Source: Mangrovimonas aestuarii | GTDB taxonomy: Bacteria > Bacteroidota > Bacteroidia > Flavobacteriales > Flavobacteriaceae | Reading direction: 5' to 3' | Length of the DNA: 64,000 nucleotides | Assembly: GCF_028767185.1 (NCBI RefSeq) | Contig: NZ_JARACK010000001.1 | Location: 1-64,000, forward strand | In this document: positions 10,271 to 21,868 of the stretch, in pieces | How positions within the stretch are numbered: the first letter of the stretch is position 1 | Layout: every line of letters begins with the position of its first letter | Program-made: the position numbers and the translations under genes | Notes under the pieces: generated by a model | Told to the model about the DNA's origin: nothing | The model's input: only the letters and a program-made list of their open reading frames with translations | Databases searched by the model: none

Positions 10271-10302
10271 AAAAAAAAAGAGTAGTCTGAAGACTACTCT
10301 TT
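10271..10302 (-). terminator. Intrinsic terminator of mdh
   Basis: An 11-bp stem (AAAGAGTAGTC with GACTACTCTTT) closing a TGAA loop, with an A-run on the plus strand that becomes a T-tract in the minus transcript. It lies 26 bases beyond the mdh stop. Confidence 0.9.
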
Positions 10303-10327
10303 ATCATATAGTTAAATCGCTGTGGAA

Positions 10328-11254
10328 TTATAGTTCCAGAAGGCCATTTGTTTTACGCACACCTTCTGCACTAGTAGCCATATGCTCTTTTTCGGCATCT
10401 GTAAGGTCGATTTCAACGATACGCTCAATACCGTTTCTACCTAACACTACAGGCGCTCCGATACAGATATCGCTTAATCCGTACTCCCCTTCCAACAATG
10501 TAGAACATGGGTAGATTTTCTTTTGGTCGCAAGCAATAGCTTGAACCAATCCGCTCACAGCAGCTCCTGGCGCATACCAAGCACTAGTTCCCAATAATTT
10601 GGTAAGTGTAGCTCCACCTACTTTAGTATCTTCTTTTACTTGCTCTAAACGCTCTTCAGAAAGAAACTCCGAAACAGGCACACTGTTTCTTGTAGCCAAA
10701 CGCGTTAATGGCACCATACCCACATCACTGTGACCACCGATTACCATACCGTCAACATCGCTAATTGGCGCATCTAAAGCCTCTGCCAATCTGTACTTGA
10801 ATCTAGCAGAATCCAAAGCACCACCCATACCAATGATTCTGTTCTTTGGTAGGTTTGTAGATTTGTGAACAAGGTAAGTCATAGTATCCATTGGATTACT
10901 TACCACAATCATAATTGTATTTGGAGAGTGCTCAATAAGGCTTGATGAAACAGTCTTAACGATTCCTGCGTTGATACCGATAAGCTCTTCACGAGTCATT
11001 CCTGGTTTACGAGGAATACCACTTGTAATTACACAGATATCGCTCCCTGCTGTTTTACTGTAATCGTTTGTTACTCCTGTGATTTTTGTATCGAATCCGT
11101 TTAAAGAAGCTGTTTGCATCAAGTCCATTGCTTTACCTTCAGCAAAACCTTCTTTAATATCCAATAACACTACTTCTGAAGCAAAGTTTTTAATAGCAAT
11201 ATACTCGGCACAACTTGCCCCTACTGCTCCTGCTCCAACTACTGTAACTTTCAT
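10328..11254 (-). CDS. mdh: Malate dehydrogenase
   Basis: 308 residues, of the LDH-like MDH type. It oxidises malate to oxaloacetate with NAD in the TCA cycle; citrate synthase is also in the window. The Rossmann motif VGAGAVG starts at residue 6 and Asp32 in LLDI favours NAD over NADP. Substrate-binding arginines are Arg82, Arg88 (PRKPGMTREE) and Arg151. The catalytic His175 is in IGGHSDVGM. It has its own -7 box and terminator. Confidence 0.97.
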   Translation of the reverse strand: MKVTVVGAGAVGASCAEYIAIKNFASEVVLLDIKEGFAEGKAMDLMQTASLNGFDTKITGVTNDYSKTAGSDICVITSGIPRKPGMTREELIGINAGIVKTVSSSLIEHSPNTIMIVVSNPMDTMTYLVHKSTNLPKNRIIGMGGALDSARFKYRLAEALDAPISDVDGMVIGGHSDVGMVPLTRLATRNSVPVSEFLSEERLEQVKEDTKVGGATLTKLLGTSAWYAPGAAVSGLVQAIACDQKKIYPCSTLLEGEYGLSDICIGAPVVLGRNGIERIVEIDLTDAEKEHMATSAEGVRKTNGLLEL

Positions 11255-11292
11255 TTATTTGAATTTTTAGATTGTGAAAAATTTAATTTCCG

Positions 11293-11300
11293 CAAATTTA
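11293..11300 (-). promoter_or_regulatory. Promoter -7 element of mdh
   Basis: TAAATTTG on the minus strand matches TAnnTTTG, 38 bases before the mdh ATG. A TTG lies only 14 bases further upstream, shorter than the usual spacing, so the -33 element is uncertain. Confidence 0.5.
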
Positions 11301-11338
11301 ATATTTTTAAAACACAATACCTTAAGGAATTATTTTTT

Positions 11339-12373
11339 CTAAAAGCCGAAATTTATTCCTAAAACTGCACTATTGAAATCTGCCAATGTGTAAGCCGCAT
11401 TAAGACCAAAAACACCTAATTTCAAGTTTGCTCCTAAAGTTCCCGTTATCCCTTGTGTTTTAGATTTAATACTAAAAGGATCTTTAACCGTTTTTGCAGG
11501 ACCTGCTAACAATGATTCATCAGCTACTACAAATGTCCCTAAAAGATCTGTTCTATTTTTACTACTTAAAAAGCCTAAAGCACCATAAAAATTAATTACC
11601 GGCAATTTTGTTCCAACTATCAATTGATAAGTCAATGTGTTCACGTCCGTATCAACGCGTTGGTTTTCACCACTTATATATTCCTTATCTGTGAAGTCAT
11701 AAAAACCATCAAGGTGTGTATAAGCCACTAACCCTGAAACAGCTAGAGGCAACACCTTATCTGCTGGTAAAAGCGACGTAAAATCATATTGCACTCCAAA
11801 ACCATACATCCCCACTTTAAAATCTTTAGATTTCACCTGTGGAAAAAAATGCGCCCTAACCTGTGTTCCTTTAAAAGGAACAAAACTAGCTTGCAAATAT
11901 CCATTAGGAACAAACTTAAGTCCTTCTGAGGCCAATCCTTGAGGTAAGGTTAACACAAATTCCTGATCACCAAGTATTGGACCGAACAATTCGTCATCAT
12001 AGGTTATAACAACATTAACATCAGGATTGTTTTCACCTAAAGCTGTGGCCACCATTTTTGAAGAACTTCCATCCTCAAACCTAATATTTTCATAATCGGC
12101 CGTTTCCATGTTAAACCTGTTGTGCTTATCCTTCACAAAAGTCATATTACCAACAATTGAAATCTCAAAAGAAAACCTTTTTGGCACTTTAGCATTGTTA
12201 AACCAATTGGTATTGATACCGTAGGCAAGAGCATCGCTTGCCGGTGCTATATATCCTGTTGTAAAATGTTTAGCATCTTCTATACCCGCAGCTAAAAGTT
12301 CATTAATACTACCTTGAGCATGGACACTCCCCATAAACACTAATCCAAGAATTAGACCGCTTAAGATTTTCAT
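11339..12373 (-). CDS. Exported beta-rich protein, possible DUF6588 type
   Basis: 344 residues from the ATG at 12373. An upstream in-frame ATG at 12418 would put 15 polar residues before the signal peptide, so it is rejected. The signal peptide is MKILSGLILGLVFMGSVHAQ. The mature start (LLAAGIEDAKHFTTGYIAPA) followed by LAYGINTNWFNNAK, and later alternating amphipathic strands ending in FGF, suggest an outer-membrane or periplasmic beta-barrel-like protein. It shares the same design as the next gene upstream (N-terminal YIAPASDA versus YVTPAANA, then FEISIVGNMTF versus LEISIQGNMLF), so the two are paralogues. The family name is from memory and not certain. Confidence 0.7.
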   Translation of the reverse strand: MKILSGLILGLVFMGSVHAQGSINELLAAGIEDAKHFTTGYIAPASDALAYGINTNWFNNAKVPKRFSFEISIVGNMTFVKDKHNRFNMETADYENIRFEDGSSSKMVATALGENNPDVNVVITYDDELFGPILGDQEFVLTLPQGLASEGLKFVPNGYLQASFVPFKGTQVRAHFFPQVKSKDFKVGMYGFGVQYDFTSLLPADKVLPLAVSGLVAYTHLDGFYDFTDKEYISGENQRVDTDVNTLTYQLIVGTKLPVINFYGALGFLSSKNRTDLLGTFVVADESLLAGPAKTVKDPFSIKSKTQGITGTLGANLKLGVFGLNAAYTLADFNSAVLGINFGF

Positions 12374-12452
12374 ACTGTATTGTACGTGGTTGATAAGTTG
12401 GTTTGAATAAAAAAGCACTTCTTGAATGGAGTACTTATCTTATTTATATTTA

Positions 12453-15462
<3,010 letters not shown>

Positions 15463-15607
15463 TTAATTTCACGAAAGCCGCTTAAAACGTCTTTAAACAC
15501 ACTTAAAATCGATTTTAATCACTTCTTAATACTCTTCAAAAACAAAAAGGAACAAAAAACCGTTCTATGGCCGTAAATTGAAACTCCAAAACCTCACACA
15601 TACCCAT

Positions 15608-15643
15608 AAAAAAAGCTGCCCTATGTTGAAGGCAGCTTTTTTT
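15608..15643 (-). terminator. Strong terminator after T9SS protein gene
   Basis: A 13-bp perfect stem (seven A-T pairs plus GCTGCC with GGCAGC) around a 10-base loop. It is flanked by A and T runs and so could act in both directions. It lies 19 bases beyond the stop of the minus-strand gene at 15663. Confidence 0.9.
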
Positions 15644-15662
15644 ATGGTAAAAATCAGATATA

Positions 15663-18245
15663 TTATTTCTTAATAACCTTAATAATTCTTGATCCTTTTT
15701 CAGAATCAAGCTTGATAAAATACATTCCCGAGTTTAAAGATTCAAAGTTAACCTCTGCATCCATACTTCCAATTGAAGCTTTGTATACTTGCTGTCCAAT
15801 AGCACTGTAAACTTCAACAGTTTTAATATTTACAGAAGCAGAAATATTCAACTTGTCTTTTACTGGATTTGGGCTATAGTTAACCCCAAAATCACCATTA
15901 TCAAAATCAGGAGTACTCAAAGACTCATCTGGATAAACATAAAAACTAAAAGGAGCCGATCCAGAACCATAAACTGTTATATAATATGTAGTCCCTGCTG
16001 TTGCATCCAAATAAAAAGTCCCATCAGCATTCATACAAGTTGTATCCGAAATAGCACTTTCTACAACTGTCAGTCCCGAACAGCTACCTGTAGAAATATT
16101 AAAGAACGTACCCGAAACACCGGTATAACTCATATAATAAGTACCAGTTTGAGTAGGAGTAAAAGTATAATACAAGGTACTAGAAGTCACATACCAAGGA
16201 AGACAACCTACCAAAATATTTGAAAAAGTATTTTCAAAATTCGCACTAATGACATTTGTAGCACCTGCCATATCAGACAATTGCACTGAAACCGCCTCAT
16301 CACATGCAGTGTTCTCCGGAACATCAATACTCTTAACACAAATATCAAAATTAGCTCCCAAACCTGAACTAGTACGCACTACCGCATAATAAGTAGTTCC
16401 TGCTGTTAAATCTTCAGTAACAGCTTGAACATAACAAGAAGAAAGCATAGTCATTACAGAACCACAAGTTCCCTCATAAACCGTTACATAGGCATTTGAA
16501 GAATCACCTGAAATATTTGAAATTGAAAATTCATAATAACCATCTGTCGCAGGAGTAAATTCATACCACGTCATTTTATTAGCAGAAGTATCACCACATT
16601 CTGGGATTCCTGTAATTTCAGAATTTGCAGATGCTCCATAAGTGTCCCCACTCACAATGTTATTGCATGTATCATCAGAAAGCACTAAGACCTCAGCAGT
16701 TGTACAAGTATCATTAGCTGGTGGACAATAGTAAGTAAACGATTCTGTTATAGAACAGCTAGTATCAGCACTATCACTCAAAGTAAAAGTTACATCGGCA
16801 CCACTAGCATATGGCCCCATGGTCACTATACCCGCAACACTGGCTGATTGAGCAACACTACCCTGATCATCAGTAATAGACACTGTAGTAGCCGACCCTA
16901 GAGACAACACATCAACATCTACTGAGAATTGATCGTTACCACAATCTGGATCTGCTGTTAGAGTAAAAGTTGAAACCACACATGTGTTTTGGGTAATATC
17001 AAGGTCATAAGTTGCTACTCCTGTACCATTTTGAGCTCCTACAACTATGTAGTAAGTGCTACCAGAAAGCAGGACAATCTCATTAATAATTATGTCATTC
17101 AAATCATTTGTAGAATCTCCGTATCCTATACAAGCCGTAGCCAAATCAGGACAGTCATCTAAAACTGTAGTAACCACTCTACCCCCAGCAATATTTGTCA
17201 CCTCTACATTTACTGAAATATCTTCGGTAGGAGTAATTGAATAAACTACCTCCTCACCAAAATAAGTAGGATTTCCACAAGGTGTTGACTCATAAAAGTC
17301 TTCAAAACCAGAGGTGGTTCCTGTTGCAGAATAAGGCAACACAGGACTAATTAATAAAGGATCTGCACAGGTTGCTCCTGTAATAGGAGCTGGCCTAGTG
17401 GTAAATGTACTTTCATTTGTACACCCCGTAGCATCGCCTGAGGAATTATAAGGCACTATAGTAACATAATATGTTGTATCGTAATCCAAAGTCCCAGTTA
17501 AGGTATACTCCGAAACATCTCCAACATCAAAACCATCGAGCAACTCCGTTCCGCCAGAAGTGGTACCAATATTAATTTTATAACCAGAAAACACTCCTGT
17601 TGCATTAGTCCAAACAAGATCTAAGTCATTAACATCTAAATCGACTGCAGCATCTGCTGGCACTAAAACAGTAGCATCACAATTAGGCACAGAAGTCACC
17701 GGTTGAGTTACTGAAATATTGTCAAGGAACACATAATATGCACCTGTCACATTTGTAGCTACCCAACGGATTTGAAAATTGCTCCCTACAGGTATGACTC
17801 CTGCCGCTATGGTGTAGTTAATCTGATCACAAGCATCTACAGAGGTATAATTAGAATCGTTTATAGTTCCTACATTGGTCCAGGTTGTTCCATCAGTAGA
17901 ATACTCCACAACCATATCCCCCCAGTTTGCCGGAGCTGGTTGATTACCACCAAAAAAACTATAGTAATACGCTTTAAAGTCAAAGTCTACGGTAATTTGT
18001 TGCCCGTTAGACGCTCCTGTCAATAATGGAGACACCAATGAGGCAGTGTTTCCTCCATTCATTAATGCGCGATAGCTTTGGCCTTCGCAAGCTGAAAAAG
18101 TCCCGGACATGCTGAAACCATTGTTAGTCCAACCAGAATTTATTCCGCTGCCTGAAGAATCAAAATCTTCTTGAATTCCTATCTGCTGGGCATGAAAAGT
18201 TCCAACAAAAAAAACTCCAAGAATAAAAGTAATTAATTGTTTCAT
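15663..18245 (-). CDS. Secreted adhesin-like protein with T9SS sorting domain
   Basis: 860 residues. A signal peptide ends at FHAQ (about residue 20). The N-terminal region (20-190) resembles a MAM/jelly-roll module (FDFKAYYYSFF, WVATNVTGAYYVFLDNISVT). A fibronectin-III-like module follows (about 190-290, NYDTTYYVTIVPYN type). Then come three or four beta modules that repeat a TAGTTYY(V/I)(V/T)V theme (about 290-785), resembling pre-peptidase C-terminal domains. The last ~70 residues form a T9SS type A sorting domain, with VNYSPNPVKDKLNIS, VEVYSAIGQQV, LNSGMYFIKL and a basic end. The protein is expected to be exported by the T9SS and attached or released at the surface. The Thr/Ser/Asp-rich composition fits this. 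Confidence 0.88.
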   Translation of the reverse strand: MKQLITFILGVFFVGTFHAQQIGIQEDFDSSGSGINSGWTNNGFSMSGTFSACEGQSYRALMNGGNTASLVSPLLTGASNGQQITVDFDFKAYYYSFFGGNQPAPANWGDMVVEYSTDGTTWTNVGTINDSNYTSVDACDQINYTIAAGVIPVGSNFQIRWVATNVTGAYYVFLDNISVTQPVTSVPNCDATVLVPADAAVDLDVNDLDLVWTNATGVFSGYKINIGTTSGGTELLDGFDVGDVSEYTLTGTLDYDTTYYVTIVPYNSSGDATGCTNESTFTTRPAPITGATCADPLLISPVLPYSATGTTSGFEDFYESTPCGNPTYFGEEVVYSITPTEDISVNVEVTNIAGGRVVTTVLDDCPDLATACIGYGDSTNDLNDIIINEIVLLSGSTYYIVVGAQNGTGVATYDLDITQNTCVVSTFTLTADPDCGNDQFSVDVDVLSLGSATTVSITDDQGSVAQSASVAGIVTMGPYASGADVTFTLSDSADTSCSITESFTYYCPPANDTCTTAEVLVLSDDTCNNIVSGDTYGASANSEITGIPECGDTSANKMTWYEFTPATDGYYEFSISNISGDSSNAYVTVYEGTCGSVMTMLSSCYVQAVTEDLTAGTTYYAVVRTSSGLGANFDICVKSIDVPENTACDEAVSVQLSDMAGATNVISANFENTFSNILVGCLPWYVTSSTLYYTFTPTQTGTYYMSYTGVSGTFFNISTGSCSGLTVVESAISDTTCMNADGTFYLDATAGTTYYITVYGSGSAPFSFYVYPDESLSTPDFDNGDFGVNYSPNPVKDKLNISASVNIKTVEVYSAIGQQVYKASIGSMDAEVNFESLNSGMYFIKLDSEKGSRIIKVIKK

Positions 18246-18566
18246 AAATAATTAGATTTAGTTTATCAGATATAATTGTTCGCTTAATTCAAACTAACTA
18301 CTGATGTTAACACTAAACTTCTAATGATTTTATCTTTCCTACCACAAAAAGCTAAGTCAACAACATATAACTCAACCAATACAAATTGTAATAGAAAACT
18401 TTAAAAACAATGAATATTTAGCAGTGTTTTCCGCAAACACTTTAAACATCAACAATTAAATCTTCCTAAACTAAGAAATACTGTATTCTTGAAACAAAAA
18501 CCGCTAACCATTAACCTTGTATTAACCTAAATTAGGTTTTTTCTGTGAGCGTAAATAAATAATTGA
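18246..18566. other. Intergenic region between queE and T9SS protein gene
   Basis: 321 bases without a gene. It contains an inverted repeat AGTGTTT-N5-AAACACT (18423-18441) and a short hairpin AACCTA-N3-TAGGTT (18524-18538) followed by T residues on the plus strand. No minus-strand TAnnTTTG box was found for the T9SS protein gene, so its promoter is unidentified. queE ends at 18567 without a minus-strand T-tract hairpin. Confidence 0.5.
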
Positions 18567-19199
18567 TTACGGGATATTTAGGTATTTATGTGTTTGAAGA
18601 GAAACCTTCCATTTTGGATTAGCCATAACATAATCTACTATGAGCGGAATCATTTTATCTCGTTTGCTCCACTCTGGCTGAAGATATAGTACACAGTTAT
18701 CATTAACTTTTGCAGCTTGTTCTTCTGCAAAGTCAAAGTCACTTTTATTGTAAACAATTACTTTAAGTTCATTAGCATGGTGATAAACTTCCTCTGTTGG
18801 CAATTTTACCTTTTTTGGCGACAAGCAAATCCAGTCCCAATCCCCAGTCAACTTATAAGCTCCAGATGTCTCAATATGCGTTTTAACACCACGGTCTTTA
18901 AGCTGGCTAGTCAACTTGGTCATATCCCAGGTCAATGGTTCACCTCCAGTAACCACAATAGTGTCACTATAATTAACGGCATCGTCCACTATTTTAGAAG
19001 TATTGGTTGGCGGGTGTAAATCGGCATTCCAGCTTTCCTTTACATCACACCAATGACAGCCAACATCACAACCACCTACACGAATAAAATAAGCCGCAGT
19101 ACCCTTATGAAACCCTTCTCCTTGGATAGTATAAAACGCTTCCATTAAAGGGAGCATTTCCCCACTTTCCACCAATGCTTGAACCTCTTGTTTTGTCAT
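18567..19199 (-). CDS. queE: 7-carboxy-7-deazaguanine synthase
   Basis: 210 residues from the ATG at 19199; a longer frame reaching 19271 would run through the promoter. It is a radical SAM enzyme that converts 6-carboxytetrahydropterin to 7-carboxy-7-deazaguanine in queuosine synthesis. The iron-sulfur motif is CX3CX2C at Cys44, Cys48 and Cys51 (GGCDVGCHWCD). The TIQGEGFHKG segment before it and the SAM-binding VVTGGEPL and HIETSG motifs are present. The TATCTTTG box ends only 4 bases before the ATG, so the mRNA may be leaderless. Confidence 0.95.
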   Translation of the reverse strand: MTKQEVQALVESGEMLPLMEAFYTIQGEGFHKGTAAYFIRVGGCDVGCHWCDVKESWNADLHPPTNTSKIVDDAVNYSDTIVVTGGEPLTWDMTKLTSQLKDRGVKTHIETSGAYKLTGDWDWICLSPKKVKLPTEEVYHHANELKVIVYNKSDFDFAEEQAAKVNDNCVLYLQPEWSKRDKMIPLIVDYVMANPKWKVSLQTHKYLNIP

Positions 19200-19203
19200 G
19201 CTG

Positions 19204-19211
19204 CAAAGATA
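19204..19211 (-). promoter_or_regulatory. Promoter -7 element of queE
   Basis: TATCTTTG on the minus strand with only four bases between it and the queE ATG. A TTTG lies 24 bases further upstream (19236-19239), a little far for a -33 element. Confidence 0.5.
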
Positions 19212-19310
19212 GCAATACTTTATGGGTATGACACTCAAATACAGCATAGTTTTAATCCTACTGCAACACACAATTCGGTTAGATTAACTATTTTTAGGAA
19301 AAATAACCTG

Positions 19311-20813
19311 ATGGACATTACAGAATCATTCAAGCAACATATAATGGACGGCAATACCACAAAAGGAGAAAGCATCCCCATTGGCGCTGCAATGCTTAAC
19401 GGAAAAACCATCACAGAGGCCTACATCAATGTTCCTCTTAAAACACTTAACAGGCATGGGTTAATCGCAGGAGCAACAGGAACAGGAAAAACAAAAACCC
19501 TACAGGTGATGGCCGAGAACCTTAGCGATCGCGGTATTCCAGTATTGCTCATGGATATAAAAGGCGATCTTAGCGGTATTGCTCAACCAAGCCAAGGACA
19601 CCCTAAAATTGATGAACGTCACCTACAAATTGGCCTCCCTTTCACACCAAGGTCCTTTCCCGTAGAAATCCTTACCCTTTCTGAGCAAGATGGGGTGAGA
19701 TTACGAGCTACAGTTAGTGAGTTTGGTCCAGTATTGTTATCAAGAATTTTAGAACTTAATGATACTCAATCAGGTATAGTTTCAGTGATTTTTAAATATT
19801 GTGATGACAACAAACTCCCCCTACTCGACCTAAAGGATTTCAAAAAAATGCTCCAATATGCCACTCTAGAAGGTAAAGATGAGTTTGCAGAAGCCTACGG
19901 AAGAATTTCCACCTCTTCGACGGGAGCCATTTTACGAAAGGTTATTGAGTTGGAACAGCAAGGTGCCGATCTGTTTTTTGGGGAAACCTCTTTTGATGTT
20001 AATGATTTAGCTCAATTAGATGATGAAGGTAGAGGCTATATTAATATAATAAGGCTAACGGATATTCAGAACCGCCCCAAATTATTTTCTACGTTTATGC
20101 TATGCCTATTGGCTGAAATCTATGCTACGTTTCCTGAACAAGGAGATAGCGACCGTCCTGAATTGGTCATCTTTATAGATGAAGCACACCTAATTTTCAA
20201 CCAAGCTTCAAAAGCTTTGATGGATCAATTGGAGAATGTTGTTAAGCTTATTAGAAGTAAAGGTGTCGGGCTGTATTTTGTAACGCAAAACCCAACAGAT
20301 ATTCCGGAAGCGATTTTGAGTCAATTGGGACTAAAAATCCAACATGCCTTAAGAGCCTTTACCGCAAAAGATAGAAAATCCATTAAACTCACATCTCAAA
20401 ACTACCCAACATCTGACTATTACGATACCGAAAAGGTTTTAACATCACTTGGAATAGGAGAAGCATTGGTCACAGCCCTTGACGAAAAAGGTCGTCCCAC
20501 GCCATTGGCTGCAACTATGATGCGTGCACCAATGAGCAGAATGGATGTACTTACCGAAACTGAATTGAAAAATCTCATTCAATCATCTAAACTGGTAAAA
20601 AAATACAACGACAACATCGATAGGGAAAGTGCCTATGAAATTCTCAACAAAAAAATAGCTCAAGCCGAAACTATTAAAGAAAAACAAACTCAAAAAACAA
20701 GATCGAAACAATCATCTAGTAACTCAAGAATGAACCCTATAGTAAAAGTACTTACCAGTGCCTCATTTATAAGGGGTGTGTTTGGCGTTTTGAATAAAAT
20801 GATGAGAAAATAA
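19311..20813 (+). CDS. HerA-like ATPase (DUF853 type)
   Basis: 500 residues from the ATG at 19311; the frame is open further upstream into the queE promoter region, but that part looks non-coding. The Walker A motif is GATGTGKT at 54-61 and Walker B is VIFIDEAH (about 286-293), followed by a FVTQNPTDIPEAIL sensor-like segment. This matches the DUF853 branch of the HerA/FtsK superfamily, hexameric DNA-pumping-type ATPases whose cellular role is poorly known. The last ~60 residues are Lys/Gln/Ser-rich, with a basic, hydrophobic end. No NurA nuclease or defence gene is nearby, and the gene is widespread outside defence islands. Confidence 0.88.
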   Translation: MDITESFKQHIMDGNTTKGESIPIGAAMLNGKTITEAYINVPLKTLNRHGLIAGATGTGKTKTLQVMAENLSDRGIPVLLMDIKGDLSGIAQPSQGHPKIDERHLQIGLPFTPRSFPVEILTLSEQDGVRLRATVSEFGPVLLSRILELNDTQSGIVSVIFKYCDDNKLPLLDLKDFKKMLQYATLEGKDEFAEAYGRISTSSTGAILRKVIELEQQGADLFFGETSFDVNDLAQLDDEGRGYINIIRLTDIQNRPKLFSTFMLCLLAEIYATFPEQGDSDRPELVIFIDEAHLIFNQASKALMDQLENVVKLIRSKGVGLYFVTQNPTDIPEAILSQLGLKIQHALRAFTAKDRKSIKLTSQNYPTSDYYDTEKVLTSLGIGEALVTALDEKGRPTPLAATMMRAPMSRMDVLTETELKNLIQSSKLVKKYNDNIDRESAYEILNKKIAQAETIKEKQTQKTRSKQSSSNSRMNPIVKVLTSASFIRGVFGVLNKMMRK

Positions 20814-20873
20814 TGTTATTTCTAACCGACAAAAAAAGACTTAATATTACCTTTATCTGATAAATAACTAATG

Positions 20874-20881
20874 TATTTTTG
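20874..20881 (+). promoter_or_regulatory. Promoter -7 element of lipoprotein operon
   Basis: TATTTTTG matches TAnnTTTG and lies 47 bases before the ATG at 20929. Confidence 0.5.
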
Positions 20882-20928
20882 CACGAACCAAATCAAATTC
20901 AAACCTACAATTAAACAACATTAACCGA

Positions 20929-21483
20929 ATGAAAAAAAGCATATTTTCGTTGGCTCTAATAGCCTTGATTGCAACAAGCTGTAAAAAGGAGCAAGATCCA
21001 TTTCAAATAAGTAAACAACACGTTGGTCTTTTAACCGACTCCACACAAGTTAAAGATCTTAATTTAATTTTTGCAAAGGACTCAATCGTGAAATCTATAG
21101 GAGGTGATGAGTTTACAGGCAACTTTAACAACATTAAAATCTTCGACAAAACTGGGAATAAACTTTTAGAGCTTACTCCTGATCAAGTTTTAGACTCTAC
21201 AGCCGTAATTACATCGATAAACATTATAGATCCACGCTACAAAACCGAGAGAAACATCTCAAAAATGAGTACCTTTAAGGAAATTAAGGATAACTATAAA
21301 ATTTCAAGAATTGACAACTTAATCAATTCTGTTGTAATAGCTGTAGATGAGATTAACGCTACCTTTACCATAGACAAAAAGGAATTACCGGCCAACTTAA
21401 GATTTGACATGAACCTTAAAATCGAATCTACTCAAATTCCAGACAGCGCCAAAGTCAAGTACTTTATGTTAAACTGGATGTAA
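20929..21483 (+). CDS. Lipoprotein of unknown function
   Basis: 184 residues. A lipoprotein signal ends in IATSC (Cys18), followed by KKEQD; a charged stretch just after the Cys is typical of surface-exported lipoproteins in Flavobacteriia, but this one is not acidic enough to be sure. The rest is a soluble mixed domain with many Asp, Lys and Ile residues and no further Cys. I do not recognise the family. It starts a probable operon with the cupin gene (22-base gap) and the hydrolase gene. Confidence 0.75.
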   Translation: MKKSIFSLALIALIATSCKKEQDPFQISKQHVGLLTDSTQVKDLNLIFAKDSIVKSIGGDEFTGNFNNIKIFDKTGNKLLELTPDQVLDSTAVITSINIIDPRYKTERNISKMSTFKEIKDNYKISRIDNLINSVVIAVDEINATFTIDKKELPANLRFDMNLKIESTQIPDSAKVKYFMLNWM

Positions 21484-21505
21484 ACCTTCAAGTTTTATTT
21501 TTACT

Positions 21506-21868
21506 ATGAGTAAGTATAAAGTTCAAACCAGTCCATTAGTAGTGCCAACCAATGATGGAAAAACCATCAAAGAACATTTTGGCTTAGCTACAAACAACAA
21601 CGGCGACCTCAGCATGGCACATATGATAGCTCCGCCAGGCTGGAGTGAACCTTTTCAAACTCCAGAGTTTGATGAATATACTTTTATTATCAGTGGTAAA
21701 AAACAAATTATTGTTGATGGAGACACCATAGTTTTAAATACCGGTGAATCCATTAAAATCAATAAAAATGCTAGGGTGCAATACTCCAACCCGTTTTTGG
21801 AACCCTGCGAATATCTAGCCATTTGCACCCCAGCATTTTCCATGGAAACCGTGAACCGAGAAGAATAA
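21506..21868 (+). CDS. Single-domain cupin protein
   Basis: 120 residues forming one cupin barrel. The first cupin motif region is visible as FDEYTFIISGKKQIIVDGD and the second as LNTGESIKINKNARVQYSNP. The usual metal-binding His pair of motif 1 is not obvious (no GxHxH), and the Glu/Tyr there may mean altered or no metal binding. The substrate is unknown. Its stop codon overlaps the start of the next gene by one base (TAATG), a sign of translational coupling to the hydrolase. Confidence 0.8.
   Translation: MSKYKVQTSPLVVPTNDGKTIKEHFGLATNNNGDLSMAHMIAPPGWSEPFQTPEFDEYTFIISGKKQIIVDGDTIVLNTGESIKINKNARVQYSNPFLEPCEYLAICTPAFSMETVNREE

Noticed and set aside
15789-16223. Open frame of 144 codons on the plus strand
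   Set aside because: It is antisense to the T9SS-sorted protein, and its translation is rich in Ile, Arg, Ser and Thr with no family features, as expected from the complement of repetitive coding sequence.
19311-20813. HerA-like ATPase as part of a phage defence system
   Set aside because: There is no nuclease, Sir2, NurA or other defence gene nearby; its neighbours are housekeeping genes, and the DUF853 branch is common outside defence loci.
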